Assembly (NCBI RefSeq): GCF_040054535.1
Contig: NC_090782.1
Coordinates: 15,045,501-15,109,500 of the forward strand
Length of the DNA: 64,000 nucleotides
Source of the DNA: Antennarius striatus
Taxonomy: Eukaryota > Chordata > Actinopteri > Lophiiformes > Antennariidae
Reading direction: 5' to 3'
The notes below the pieces were generated by a model. The model saw only the letters and a list, made by a program, of their open reading frames with translations, was not told where the DNA came from and searched no databases. Numbering within the stretch: the first letter of the stretch is position 1; each line of letters starts with the position of its first letter. Shown here in pieces: positions 1-31,545 of this stretch. The translations under genes were made by a program, and so were the position numbers.

Positions 1-22
1 TTTTGCTGTGTTATTTGTTCAG

Positions 23-18731
<18,709 letters not shown>

Positions 18732-20929
18732 AAAGCCATCTCTGTTCCCAAAATCCTGTCCCCCCCCGCCAGCCCCATCCCCCAGGCCCAACAGTCTCCT
18801 GAGCCATAGAAACTTTGAATTTGAAAAGATGACAACAGATGATGATAATACCGTCACTAATGCAGACACACCAAATGGAATCCCATTGTAGATTTTAGAA
18901 GTCAACGCCCAACCAAGCAGTGTAAATTAATTCCAGTTTGAATAAGAAATCCTTTGTAGGAAAATTGCCCATCATCCAGAAGAGAAAATCCTCATCAGGA
19001 GAGGAACCTGTGGCTCAAGCTGTGGGGTAGGAATCGATCAAAGTGTCAGACTGCTTGCTTTACCTCAAGTGTTTCAATGTGGAGGACACTGTAAACATTT
19101 GTGGACTTCCTCGAAAATATCTCCATTATACAACAGCAAGAAGCAACAGATGATGAAGGAAAAGGTGACAGTTAAATCAATGACAGGCAGATGGATGCAG
19201 CCAAGATTGGGTGACTTTCCTGTTTTTTGATACGCCAGTGTGTAAAAGAGAGTTCAAGTTTTTCTATTAACACATTTTTGTGAGCGATATCCAGAAAAAT
19301 GACCGATTTGTGTTTGCCTGTGTGAACAACGATGGCTTTCCTCAAAGTCTGGTAAGACGAAAAATTTAAATATCGAAAACGTAATGAAACAAGAACATCT
19401 GGCATCAGATGAACCTTGCTGTTTTTCACACCACCACTCTGATGATATGCATAGTTTGTGTGAAAAAGCTTGGCCATCAGAGTATGCATTACATGGCTGC
19501 CTGTTCTCAAGCACTAATAGCTTAGAGAAGAAACCGTCAATGGTTTCCAGGAAGAAAACAGGAGGACATATCTTAAGATAGGTTACTTTTATGAATTGTG
19601 AACTTGTGTAAAATCAGTAATCCCAAGTCAGGTAACTACAGTGATGTGAAAAAGTACCGTAGTGTATTTCAAAAGTGCCCGAGGACGCTTGTGTCTCACT
19701 CACCAGAGATATTGGTGAAACCTTTGGCTGTTGCAATGAGCAGCAGCTGGGACATTCTGTGGATGGTCAAGTTGGGAGAAATGTCAACCGTGTCCCATGA
19801 TCTTTTTACAATCACTCCTCTCTTTGGAACCATTGCATCATGGGGCTTTGCTGTTAACATTTACCATTTTGAAAAAGAGATAAATCAGATGGGTGAGAAG
19901 CTTTGGAACTAAAGGAACAACCAAACTAGGATTGCCACAGTTGGGGCTTTTGTGTACAGTGACCAACTCTCATCATTGGCGTTTTGGACTTTCTTTGTCT
20001 TAAAAGAATTATCTTCCTTTTAACTTTTTTTCATATTGTCTGTCAAAACCAAACATGCTGCTTATCTCTTTTATGCTGTACGTGTGACGCTCGAGGGTGA
20101 GAAAACCCTAAAACAAACGATGCCTGCTCTGCTAACCACTCACACTCAGGTGGGTGTGACCGAAAGTGCATCCACAGGGCAATTTTTTTTTCCAGTCTCT
20201 TTCATTAAATCATCTATTTCATTATACTCACTCAAGACAGTCAAGAGTGCAGAGGCCTGGTGCATTTTTAAAGCTGTATGTTCATGTGGTTGAAAATTTG
20301 GCCTTTAGCACCACCGTATGTGTGTTTGAATAGATGGATACACAAAGTAGTTGCTTTGGCTTTTGTCCTCCCTTTTGATATAGATCATGTCTATGTGGAT
20401 GCTTAAGCCAGGCCAGACAGCTGAGTCAGATCTAAATGCCATGATGTGGTCATGAAGTCCTTGATGCAAGTTACTTGCACATCTTTAAGTAAAAGAAACT
20501 TGAAACAAATACTCTGAAAACAATTGTAGTTTGGTTTCGAGACACTAATATCGGTGTTCCAAAAAAAAAAGCTTCTGAAATCAACAACTTTTCATTGGAG
20601 ATCAGTCTTTTTCATATTGGTGAGTACATGGATTTTGTGAGCATGGATGTGCACAAAACCAGAGCGATGGACAGAACTGTGTGTGATCTTTTCTTATTTC
20701 CAAAAAAGCCTTATTGTTACTGTAACATAATGAAACTATTAATGTTGTATTATGATGACTTATTTTACATTACATAGTTGACTTATTTTATTTCTTTTTT
20801 TGTTTTTTGTTTTTAACAAAGATGTTGTATCACCTTTTTTTAAAATTAGGAGAAAGAGAAATGCTTATTTGTTCATATTACTTTTAAAGACATTCTATTT
20901 TTTCACTGTAGAAATTTTAAGTATAACAT

Positions 20930-21046
20930 TTATGTATATATGTATGTATGTGTGCATATACTGTGTGTGTGTATATATATATGTATATATACAGTATATA
21001 TATATATGTATATATATATATGTATATATATGTATATATATATGTA

Positions 21047-21100
<54 letters not shown>
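20930..21100. repeat. TA/TATG microsatellite
   Basis: Compound array of TATATG units passing into pure (TA)n at about 21050-21098, then CACACA. Tyr/Ile-rich open frames across it are repeat artefacts. Confidence 0.9.
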
Positions 21101-21107
<7 letters not shown>

Positions 21108-21634
21108 TGCACACTCATACATGCATATATATTAAAAAGCAGAATATAAAGATATATCCAAACACGTAGTATTAATTCAGCTTTTCTCCTCATCATCTTT
21201 TTTTATTCCAGCCAATGCTCATGTTTGAAAATGTGATGACTTTTTATTGGTTTACTTTTGCTTGTGTCTGTTTTTTGTAATCATAGAGACATTGTGCGCT
21301 TTGTGGAAACTAGCTGAGGCAACATCAGTCTGATGTGGAGATGCCATTTTTAAACCTTGCTGAGATTATTTGTCATCATTAACATGCAGACATTGGTATT
21401 TTTGTTGAATGATGAACTGGTCAGCAAAATATCAAGTCAGTCAAAATTTTAATCATCAGTTTTTGTTTGTTTATTTGTTGTTGTCCATGTCAACCCAACT
21501 TGACATACTGTACCCTTGTACTATTGTGTACAGACTATGACCCTCGCAGCTTTTAAGAAAATTAAGTTCTTTATCTTTTTATTTTTATTACTTTTCGGGC
21601 ATATTGTGGTCATTCATTTAGTTAGATATCCACT

Positions 21635-21652
21635 AATAAACCTGTAAATAAA
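21635..21652 (+). promoter_or_regulatory. Candidate ptprs polyadenylation signals
   Basis: Two AATAAA hexamers (21635-21640 and 21647-21652) lie about 2.9 kb after the ptprs stop. A further ATTAAA at 22811-22816 is followed by T-rich sequence and could be a longer alternative end. No transcript evidence is available, so the true 3' end is unknown. Confidence 0.35.
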
Positions 21653-23699
21653 CAAATATATAGATTATATGTATTTGTATCATTTGACCCTGAAGAACTC
21701 TAAAATACTTTAAATGGGGAGATAATTACAAAGATGGACGTTCTGCACCTATCTATCTGACTTTCTGGTGTTCATAAAGCCTGTTTTCTCTCCTTCTGAA
21801 ATGTTCTTTCTCCAGTTCTGCTCCCTGGTCTTTGATAACCATTTTATTTTCAGTTTGTTTGTTTTTTCTGCTTTTATTCTCACCTGCTAGCAGCGAAAAT
21901 GGGAAACAAGCCACCCTCTGTTCTCACACATATAGCCTCAATGAAGGATCCAAATATGCACCAGTGATTTGCTGGTAAAATTTAGGTGAGGACAACAAGT
22001 CAGTCCATTAAGTAACAACTAGAAATTTGGTAATCAACTTTTATGCCATTAAACTAAAACACCCAAAGGAGCTTAAAAGTTTATTGTAGTTAATAAATTA
22101 TATGGGTGGAAGAATTGCAAAGGTGTTATTCATTTCTTCAAGGTTTCCCACAAATTCCGAGAAGGTGCCTCATTGTCTAACCACCTAAAATGACAAGGAA
22201 TTGTCCATAAATATTTCATAGGTTGACAGATAATTACAGCTATGTGAAAGGCCACAGTCCAGGTGCAACATGTTACATTATTTTCTCCCCATTTCAGACA
22301 TTGTACAGAACCATGAATAGCTTTTATTCTTTGCCGTGTTTCAAGAATGTTTCATTGAGGGACAAAGAAATAAATCAGGACGCAAAGAAGCAATGCAGTG
22401 TGATGCAACCAAGGAGGTACCGAGACAACCAAAAACTAAAAAATAATCTTTCCAACACAAACAGTAAACAGTGGGAAATGTCATTGAGACATCTCAATGA
22501 ACTAAAGTTCTTTGCTCCTCAAGAGCAGAAGCTTTTGTAATGTGTTCCTATTTGGCTTCATGTAAAGATTCTACAGATTTTACTCAGATACTCTATTTGT
22601 GGGAAAGGAGACTGAGAAAAAACATGCTAACAAAATATGACATCAAAAAGAACATGTACAGTACATACAGATGAGAAGAAAAAGAACCCAAACACTGCAA
22701 AATAGTTTTCATTTATATGAGGGCCAAGAGCTATTACTTTCAAACTGTTACTTCTAACTGAAACAATAATTGGTTTAAAGCCACTGTGTATGTAGATATG
22801 TTGATTTTGTATTAAAGAAATGTTGTCTGAAAACCATTTCCTGTGATCCTTTTTGCCAACATGATATGATCTCTACTGGAGTGTCTAACTAGCAGCATTT
22901 CCACACAATATCCCTGTGTGTGCTTGGTTTGCAAATGGTTAAAGTTATTTAACATCTATACTTCAATTGTCCCACATGCTCTTTACAGGGCATTAATTAT
23001 ACTTATATACACATGAAATAAATCTATAACAGCCAGCAGGACAATGATGTCGATGCACACAGATGGTGTACATCCTTTGTTGATAAAGGGCTTGATTAAG
23101 TCACTCTTATATTTGTCCACTAGCCACTTCACAAATATATTATTAAGAGTCTTTAAGCCCTTCCTCAAACTTGATAAATGCCAGCCAGACAGGCTGATAT
23201 TGGTCCGAGGTAAACCTTCACCTGGTGGCATATGCTCTTCCATCCATCCTCAGATATCTGATAACCTCATATTACTTGAAAAACATCTAGAAAACAAACA
23301 AAAATATTGGTGTCATGTTTTTAGAGTATGCCATGGTTTCACAGCCTGCAAGTCACAGCGCATCTTTGCACGTATGCGGTTTAATACAATACAGGTGATT
23401 TCAGAACTATTAAAATATCAGTTTTATTCAATACTTATATTTACTTGTAAGATTTACTGCATATAATTTTTTTTTAAACTTGATTTAATAAAGAGAACTT
23501 TGAATTACTCTTTATGACAAACTAAAAGCTGGTATGTCAAAATATTCAAAAATTCAAATAAAAAAAAAACTTGTAGTCCCCAAGGATCAGTCAAAGAAGC
23601 ATTTGTAATACAGCAATGTCAAACTTCTAGCAAGTATATTCAGAAGTCTGCATTCAGCACTGCAGAGTTTCTGCATCTGTGGGATGTAGCATGGAAGAG

Positions 23700-24595
23700 A
23701 TCAGCCCTTGGCATTGATAGCGGTCTTCCTCTCCTCTGAATTGTTAGGTCTGGTGTTCATCTTCTTCTTGACAAAATCTGACAGATTCTCACAGATCAGG
23801 TCAGGTGAGCTGTCCAGCTAATCAAGTTCAATAACACCATTCAAATATGGTCTGAGTAATTTTGGCACTGTGAGCAGATGTCAATTCCTGCTGGAAAAAA
23901 AAAAAAGAAATCAGCATCTCCATAAAGGTGGTCACTAGACAAAAGCAGGAATTTCTCTACTATCTCCTGGTTGATAGCTGCAAAGACTTGTTACTTAAAA
24001 ACTCATGGAACCAATGATGACATGGACGTCAAACCATCACTGACTGTGGACACGTCACACTGAACTTCAAGTAACTTGGATTCTGTGCCGTTCCATTCAT
24101 CCTCCCTACCCTTAGACTTGTTACCAAATGAAATGCAAATTTTAATTTCATCTGAAAAGAGGACTTTGGACCACTGAGCAATGGTTCAGTTCTTCTTCTC
24201 CTTAGCCCAGGTAAGACACCTCTAATATTAATGTGGTTCATGAGTGACCTGACACAATATTGGCTGTCACTTGGAGCCTGTTTCCTGGACACATACAGTA
24301 TATGTGTGTCGGCTCTCGGTCTTCTGAATCCATCATCATTCCACTCCTTGTGAAGCTCCCTCAAGTTCTTGAATCAGCTTTGCTTGACAATCTTCTCAAG
24401 TCTGCAGTCATCCGTGTTGTTTATGTGCCTTTTTTAAAATCCCACATTCCCCTTCAATGCAACTTTTCATGAACATGTCTGGATACATCAGTCTGTGACC
24501 AGGAAATCCTTTCAGCAATGCTTTTTCTGTAGTTTATAATGGATGGTGTCAATGAGTGTCTTCTGTACAACTGCCAAGTCAATGATATTCCCCAT
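23700..24595 (-). pseudogene. Degenerate Tc1-like transposase gene
   Basis: Read on the minus strand from ATG at 24595-24593: MGNIIDLAVVQKTLIDTIH, the usual N-terminus of fish Tc1-like transposases (helix-turn-helix DNA-binding domain), soon broken by stops. An open stretch at 24364-24029 contains ELHKEWNDDGFRR, then SDSQYCVRSLMNHINIRG and GRMNGTAQNPSYLKF, aligning with the central part of that family, ending CPQSVMV just before the second catalytic Asp region. Downstream to about 23700 similarity fades. Many stops and frameshifts; clearly inactive. Terminal inverted repeats were not found. Confidence 0.75.
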
Positions 24596-26152
24596 GATAG
24601 TGTGTACTGAAACAGAGATTTGTGGACTTTATATAGTATAGATAGGAAGAAAGTAGGTTTTATCGGAAATATTCTAATATTTTGAGTTGTCTATTTTCTG
24701 GGCTGTAGGCATTAGTTATCAAAAGAAATTAAACCTTGAAAAATATTAGTTTATATAAACAGTAGTATAAAATTTTATGATATGATTTTTTGAGCTGTCC
24801 TAAACATGCTAATTAAAACCCAGAGGAGAGTTAAAGCAGTTGAACATATGCATTTATAATTATATTTATAACAGTATTTTAATCAGGTATTACTTTTAGT
24901 TGCAGCACACAAAAATGTAGACAAAACGTTTACGATACAAGAAAAATCAAACCATTATTACAGTGTAGGTTCTGTTATGCATTCAGTTCAATAAAGGATT
25001 CTATATACAGTACTTCAATTATCTCATAGGGCACGTTTCCTTAATTTTATTTATTTTTTGGTTAATTTTTTATGCTTTGCACTTAATAATTTATTTGGTA
25101 CCCTCTACAGATAAAATGTGTTTATTATAATTTGTTATAGTTTGCTATAGTTTAAATAGTGGTTGGCAGTTTTCTGAACCATCCCACCAACTCAAGTTCT
25201 CAAATGTGTTGTTTGTATGTAAATGAATGTCTGTTTGAGTCACATGTACATCAGCTACAGATGATGTGGCTGAAAATCTGTGCTGTAGTTTCCATAATCA
25301 GCAACATATGGTAATGTTCTGTCACGACTCAAGAGGATTGTTCTTCATTAAAGATAATATATGTGGAATTAAAATTTACTTTTGTGTTATTACTTTTCCT
25401 CTCAAAGCGTTGCATTTTAGTCCATTCTTTTAACAGCATCAAGCCAACAGACTGAGTGTGAGGGAAAGCAAAGAAGTGAATTAGGGCGGTGATTATGTGG
25501 TGATTCAGACAGCAGCTCATTAGGACCCAGCTAAGCAAGCAATCAACGAATTGATGTGACAGTGGACTCAAAAGCTACAGAAATTTGTAATAAATGGCAA
25601 AGCAATAAATTGGATTATCCACAGCCCCGTGGCCAAGCTCTTTTTGTTGCAAATGACAAATCCATCCAATCACGCCACCAAAAGAGTCAAAAGAACAAGG
25701 ATGAAATGTCTTGTGTTGCACTGGCTGTAGAGGTCAGTTGTCTAACATGTGCCTTGTTTAAGGTGTGGTTTTCTAGAGGTCATTTCTGGATTAGACTCAG
25801 ATCTCTGAAACGACAGACCATTTGATGTTTATGACCACCCTATATAATAAGAGATTTACTGACACCAACCAGGACAGTAAAGGTGTCTGAGGGGTAGCAT
25901 GTAACATACCCTCTTATTCACAGAGGACAAAGAAGCTCTGCACTGAGATCTTCATGTTAATTAGCAGCCAAGGAGCCATAATAAACACATAAACTGCACA
26001 GACAGCAGGATCTTTTCTTACCTCAGGGTATTCTGAGTTTAAAGTAATGGATTCGCTCCACCTATTTGTCAAATCATGGTTATTGAATGGCACTAACATG
26101 GCTTGAGCACAGAGTGAGAATAGACTGAAGTGACATTAATGGACAAAGACAA

Positions 26153-26227
26153 GATGGATGGATGGATGGATGGATGGATGGATGGATGGATGGATGGACG
26201 GACGGATGGATGGACGGATGGATGGAT
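26153..26227. repeat. (GGAT)n microsatellite
   Basis: Tetranucleotide GATG array with a few GACG variants. Confidence 0.95.
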
Positions 26228-26711
26228 AACCAGTAACAGCTAAACATGAAACTGTTTTTGCTCATTGTGCTTTCCCAACTGAATAAAATAGATACATATT
26301 TTCTCAAAGAGCTTTGCTACCCTCTAGAGGATATTATGCGGTATGACAGTATTTTGTTTCCCAAAAGGAGAACCATTTTGATATTACTGTACTCGATTTA
26401 TGATGAAAGTTGTCGATATGTTCAATTGCACCATCTTCTCCAGCTTATATGAATATTGTTGTGACTTAAATTCAATATTGATAAATCCGTCCATTTCAAA
26501 AAACACTTTTGACTCAACAAAATTAAGATGCAACATACACTGTTTTGAGAAGTATTTGTAGAAGTGTTAGCTCACAATTTTGTTTGTCCAGTCTCCCTCA
26601 TGCTTTTTTCATTTAATTTGTCCTTCTCTCGTCGGTCATGACAATTGAGAATTTTCTAAAGTTGGTGGACAAAAGTGGATAGTATTGGTATGGTATTCGC
26701 CCTTGCCTTAA

Positions 26712-27199
26712 ACCTAGAACACCATCGCCAATTCACTTTCACCTGAGTAAAAGTACTGTCAATGTATTTACATGATTTTCAATATGTTGCATTTGTATGA
26801 GTGTCTTGCCTCCCTGGGCAGTTTCTGCATTGTCTTTGACGTCTTTGAAGGTGTTGATGTTTTCTTACCCAAAGGCCCACTTTTTCCTACAGACTAACTT
26901 CACCAGGGAAATCTCAAAGTGGACCAAAAACTATGCTTCCATGTCATTTTTTTTCTGGAATTTTTTTGTTCTCTATTCCTAATTTTTCAATAATTTTAGG
27001 ACATGTTTTTTAGGGTACCCACTCGACATTTTTCTTTCATTTTGTTAATGTCACAGTAGAAAATAAAAGACAAACACTCTATTTTGTCATGTGTTGTCAT
27101 ATTTTGATAAGAAATACTTTTTGTTGGGTATATTGTATCAGGTAAAAATCACCCGGGTTTAGTGATGGTGTTACTATTGTAAGTGGTGGTGTTCTTGGG
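26712..27199. mobile_element. piggyBac-like non-autonomous element
   Basis: Flanked by TTAA on both sides (26708-26711 and 27200-27203), the piggyBac target duplication. The left end ACCTAGAACACCATCGCC and the reverse complement of the right end CCCAAGAACACCACCACTT are related inverted repeats. Subterminal CACCTGAGTAAAAGTAC and the inverted CACCCGGGTTTAGTG also correspond in part. At 488 bp it has no transposase; a short open frame inside is not recognisable. Confidence 0.6.
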
Positions 27200-29556
27200 T
27201 TAATGAAGTAGTCATAATTATTCTTTGGTGGCTCCCATAACTGCATCATGCACTGTCAGTGTTCAAATAAACAAGTTGATTTTGTTTTTTTATCTACATT
27301 TTTATTTTTTGTTTAGATATAATATAATGCTGGTGCTGGCAGCAGGACATATATTAATTTTTAAATGTTTCATTTTTTTAAGCCCATCAATTTGATTTAT
27401 AACTACTTAATCAAACCATCTCCCACAAGTATGATTATAAACTTGGTTTAAGTAAGATAATTATGTTACTCATTAAATTACAAACTAACAAATCATAGAT
27501 TGATGTGCAAACATTTTAAAAATGACAGCTCCTCATCTGGTCTCAGTGTGGAACATACAGTATTTTGCCATGTTGGTGTCACCTCCAATGCTTGAAGGAC
27601 AATATTTTATCTTTTGTGTTATCTCCTTAAAGCATGTCCATATGAGACCATTGATCATGTGTATAAAGTCTGATTTATTTTAGAGCTGTGGCTGAAAAGA
27701 ATAGTTTGTCATTCTTGTGAAGTACTTTTCCAATGTGTGTGTCCTTAAAAAGCAAAGCATTGTTATGTCTTTACTCCAGATGACAGCCTGGTTTGGATTT
27801 ACCATCATCTCTCATGACCTACAAACTGCATAAGCAGTAAAACTAGTCCAGCATAAAATCATTACATGTTAAGAAATCTGATCCTAAACACTTCGATTTT
27901 TGTCTCAAATGTCAGCTAAAAAAACTTTTGTTCATCAAAATGCATTAATTACTGCCATTAATGGCACAGTAATAGAAAATAGACATCAAAATGGTGGCAA
28001 ACAACAAAACCCTAAAGGACTCTAGATTGCTCCTGAATGAATATTGCAACAACAATTAAGGATCCATGAAACCATCAGCAGTGAAACCATGAAAGCTTCC
28101 CTGTAAACATATCCATTTGGTTACATTTAAATTCTATTCCAGTAAAGTGGGAACATCAGAAATTGATTTTATACTAAGAAAAAATGATGATAATGTAGCA
28201 TAACTATAGTTCTTCTAACATGTGAGGCCTCTTACAAGGTGCCACATATTAAACCAATAATCCAAATGGATGCACAGTAGGAAATTTGCGTAATGTCAGT
28301 CAGACATCCTTATTATAACCCACAAATGAACCCTGTACAAGAAAGTATCTCTATCTCCTGAGGTTTTCCTGTTTCTCCACCTGAGCTGTTCAAATTTACG
28401 TATGATGTGAGCTAAGATTACCATTCTGTAGCATTCCTCTGGGCAGGGTAGTGTGGTATTAACATAAAGTGGAACGAAAAGGACAAGTCATCAAACTGAT
28501 CCATGTGAAGTGTAGTGCTTTAATGGCAAGTAAATGATATCTGCCTCTAAGAGAAATTCATGCCGAGGTGGCATCTGTTTATTCAGAGAAAATCTTTGTC
28601 CCTCTAGTGGCTCAGTCCTGCAAGCTACATATGAGATCTAAGAATGCAATTTGGAGAGTACAATATCAAGTTGCTAAAAATAAGTCTAAGTGTAAGCAAC
28701 CCAATATAGATATGCAGGGTGTCAACATAACAAAATGTTTTCCAAGATAATGGAATTCATCGCTTTGTTTGGGAAGCTGAAAACTAACACGAGGCCAGCT
28801 CTGATGTCACCAGTGATGTTTCTTTGCATCTTTCTTTGTTTGCGTTTCTCCTTGTTTATAGATAAAAATACCAGGAATATTGTTAAGTTAGCATTTATTG
28901 GGTCAAATTTTATTACTGTTACCATTTCCTCTTTGTGTTTCAGAGACAAAAGGAAGAGGTTCTTCGACTGGGGTGTGAAGATCAACAACAGACTGAACTG
29001 GGAAAGGGAAAGGTACAGGAATCATTCCTGCCACAAGCTATTGCTCTGTACAATACCTCTAACATATCAGAGTTCCACCACTCTGATGTTTAGACATGGC
29101 TTTCATTAAGTCCAGTGTATTGCCACTGAGGGTCAAACTATATCATTACCTGACACTAGGGTATTATAATTATATAATTATTATTGTTAATATTTTTTAA
29201 TATTATTCCCTCTCCCCTTATGTCTTAATTTTTCTTCACCAAATATTTTCCCTGTTTCTGTTTGTTCTGTGTGTCTGAATGCTGCTACAACATTTAAATT
29301 TCCCAATTTCGTTTCAATAAAGTGTATCTCATCTTAATTTATACACTAAGTGACATCATCAGTGATGTCACTGGCTTGGAGAAAATGAGTAGAAATTGAA
29401 TGTTCTCATTTAATTTATGATTGACGAGTAGAAAGTCAATGTTCTCATTTTACTTATGATTATGATCTTCATCTGTTGCAGAAAATGTATATATATTTTT
29501 CTGCAACAGATAAAGATCATAATTATATATATATATAGTTGGGGTTTTTTTTTTAG

Positions 29557-30438
29557 ACATCAAAAATCCAAGAGTACATCAGGAAGATGGCCCCAACAGA
29601 TGAACTGCTCAATGAATGCCTTAGACAGCAGAAACCTGAGGAGGAAGAGGAGGAGGAGGAGACAACATGGAGGGACAAGCCCCTACACGGCATGTACCAC
29701 CGTCAGATAGAGGAAGTGGCTGATATCAAGAAGACCTACCAATGGCTGAATAAAGCTGGACTGACAGACAGCACAGAGGCACTGATCATGGCAGCACAAG
29801 AACAGGCCCTAAGTACAAGGGCAATAGAGGCCAATATCTACCACAGTAGATCTGACCCAAGGTGCAGGCTATGTAAAGAAGCCCCAGAGACACTCCAGCA
29901 TGTGGTAGCAGGGTGTAAGATGCTCGCCAGCTCAGCATACATGGAAAGGCACAACCAAGTAGCTGTGATAGTGTACAGGAACATCTGTAACCAGTATGGA
30001 CTGGAAGTACCCAAATTCCAATGGGACATACCACCGAAGGTGGTTGAGAACGACAAGGCTAAGATCCTGTGGGACTTCAGCTTCCAGACCGACAAACAGC
30101 TACTGACTAACAAACTGGACATAGTGGTGATGGACAAAGAGCAGAAGAGAGCAGCGGTGATAGATGTGGCGATTCCAGCTGACGCCAACATCAGGAAGAA
30201 GGAACACGAAAAGATTGAGAAATATCAAGGGTTGAAAGAACAGCTGGAACAGATGTGGAAGGTTAAGGTTAATGTGGTCCCCATGGTAGTAGGAGCACTT
30301 GGGGCAGTGACCCCCAAACTGGAAGAGTGGCTCCAGCAGATTCCTGGAACAACATCTGAAGCCTCAGTCCAGAAGAGCGCAGTCCTAGGAACAGATAAGA
30401 TACTGCGCAGAACCCTCAGACTCCCAGGCCTCTGGTAG
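29557..30438 (+). pseudogene. 5'-truncated RLE-type LINE ORF, C-terminal part
   Basis: Open frame of 293 codons plus stop, beginning without its own start (the ATG at 29587 is internal). It carries a zinc knuckle CX2CX8HX4C (CRLCKEAPETLQHVVAGC) followed by a restriction-like endonuclease segment NKLDIVVMDKEQKRAAVIDV. This order is typical of the C-terminus of non-LTR retrotransposons of the R2/R4/Dong/Rex6 type, downstream of reverse transcriptase. Where active relatives have Pro-Asp, this copy has Leu-Asp, suggesting an inactive nuclease. The reverse transcriptase is absent (5' truncation, usual for LINEs). The element lies between TA tracts (29521-29536 and 30496-30599), consistent with insertion into a TA repeat or a TA-type tail. 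No other gene is involved. Confidence 0.8.
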
Positions 30439-30493
30439 AGGACCTGAGCTTGAGGATGACACACAGATACCACCCCACAAGGGTGGGAGGGAC

Positions 30494-30603
<110 letters not shown>

Positions 30604-31069
30604 TGGTTACAGGAGGGAGGGTTTCAACTTTGTTGGGTTAAGAGTCACTAACTTAATCACTTTCCAGTGTTCAGGTGATTTACCTTAAACTTAGAAGAGA
30701 TATCGGAAAAGGCTACATTAAGTTGCATATGCACTATCTTTGTTACTGCATTTCAGACTTCTGCATGAGTCCAAGTCTTAAGCAAACATTGACGTCTGCA
30801 CTATATGCGTCAAGTTGAACAAGTTGAGTTATATAAACTGGTAAAAGTACACTTGGTTTGAAGGCATGTTGAACTTTCTTTTCCCCACTCCAGGATAGTT
30901 TTGATTGGAATGTTGGTGTCGTTAAACTAGTTACTAATAATTTCATTTTTCAGTTATTTGCATCTGAAACCTTCTTATACCTGGGGGGGGGGGGGTTTCA
31001 ACGATCAGATGTTTGTCATTTGGAGCTACCAACCATTTAGACATCATTAACATGTTCTTTGTGCCTTTG

Positions 31070-31349
31070 TGTCAGGATTTGCAGTTGCTCCTTCTCTCTC
31101 TCCTCTTCTGTGTCACACCTGAGTCCCACCTACCTGGGCGTGGCCACTCCCTGCAGCAGAGCAGCACACCTGTCTTCCATTTCCAACCTCCAGACCTCCA
31201 TGAGGACCAGCTTCCCACCATCCATCGCCAGTTCCTTTGTACTGCTAGTCATCTGGTCCACCATCTCACCACATTCTTTTGTTAAATAAATCTTTTTTTT
31301 TTTGTTACCTGGCGTGCTTGGCATTTGGGTCCTACAATAAACCTTGACA
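31070..31349 (+). mobile_element. Probable solo LTR or related repeat
   Basis: Begins TGTCAGG and ends TTGACA, so TGTCA/TGACA ends are inverted. It contains an AAATAAATC polyadenylation-type motif and a GCATTTGGGTCC block near the right end, a layout I associate with fish LTRs. Flanking 5-mers CTTTG and CCCTG agree at only 3 of 5 positions, so the boundaries are unproven. Non-coding. Confidence 0.4.
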
Positions 31350-31434
31350 CCCTGCGTGCATTTTCCCATTACACAAGCATACACAATATATAATAGCGTA
31401 CATGAATAAAAATTTAAAACCAAATAAGAGAGGT

Positions 31435-31545
31435 CTGTGTAGATTCTCATTTATCCAGGTCATGCTTATCCAAAGTTGTTTCCACTGGACAATCTACTGG
31501 ACTTCCAGTCCAGTGGATTGACTTAGGAACTTTTGGCAAATATGA
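31435..31545 (+). repeat. Interspersed repeat D, copy 1
   Basis: TGTGTAGATTCTCATTTATC then CATGCTTATCCAAAGTTGTTT and CCAGTCCAGTGGATTGACTTAG resemble 63570-63660 in the same order. Family unknown. Confidence 0.45.

Larger units (their letters stand above)
18732..23690. other. ptprs 3'UTR and flanking DNA
   Basis: No coding signal. Contains candidate polyadenylation signals and a TA/TATG array at about 20930-21100. The short open frames here have no homology I recognise and lie in UTR-like AT-rich sequence. Confidence 0.5.
24596..29556. other. Intergenic, mostly featureless
   Basis: Apart from the piggyBac-like element and GGAT repeat, nothing is recognised except a weak exon-like block at 28945-29011 and a retroposon-type 3' end at about 29280-29335 (TTTAAATTTCCCAATTTCG, then TTCAATAAAGTG). 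Confidence 0.5.

Noticed and set aside
20895..21196. Overlapping Tyr/Ile-rich open frames
   Set aside because: They are translations of a TA/TATG microsatellite on both strands.
26797..26982. Short open frame inside the piggyBac-like element as transposase
   Set aside because: 61 codons without the DDD motifs or any recognisable piggyBac domain.
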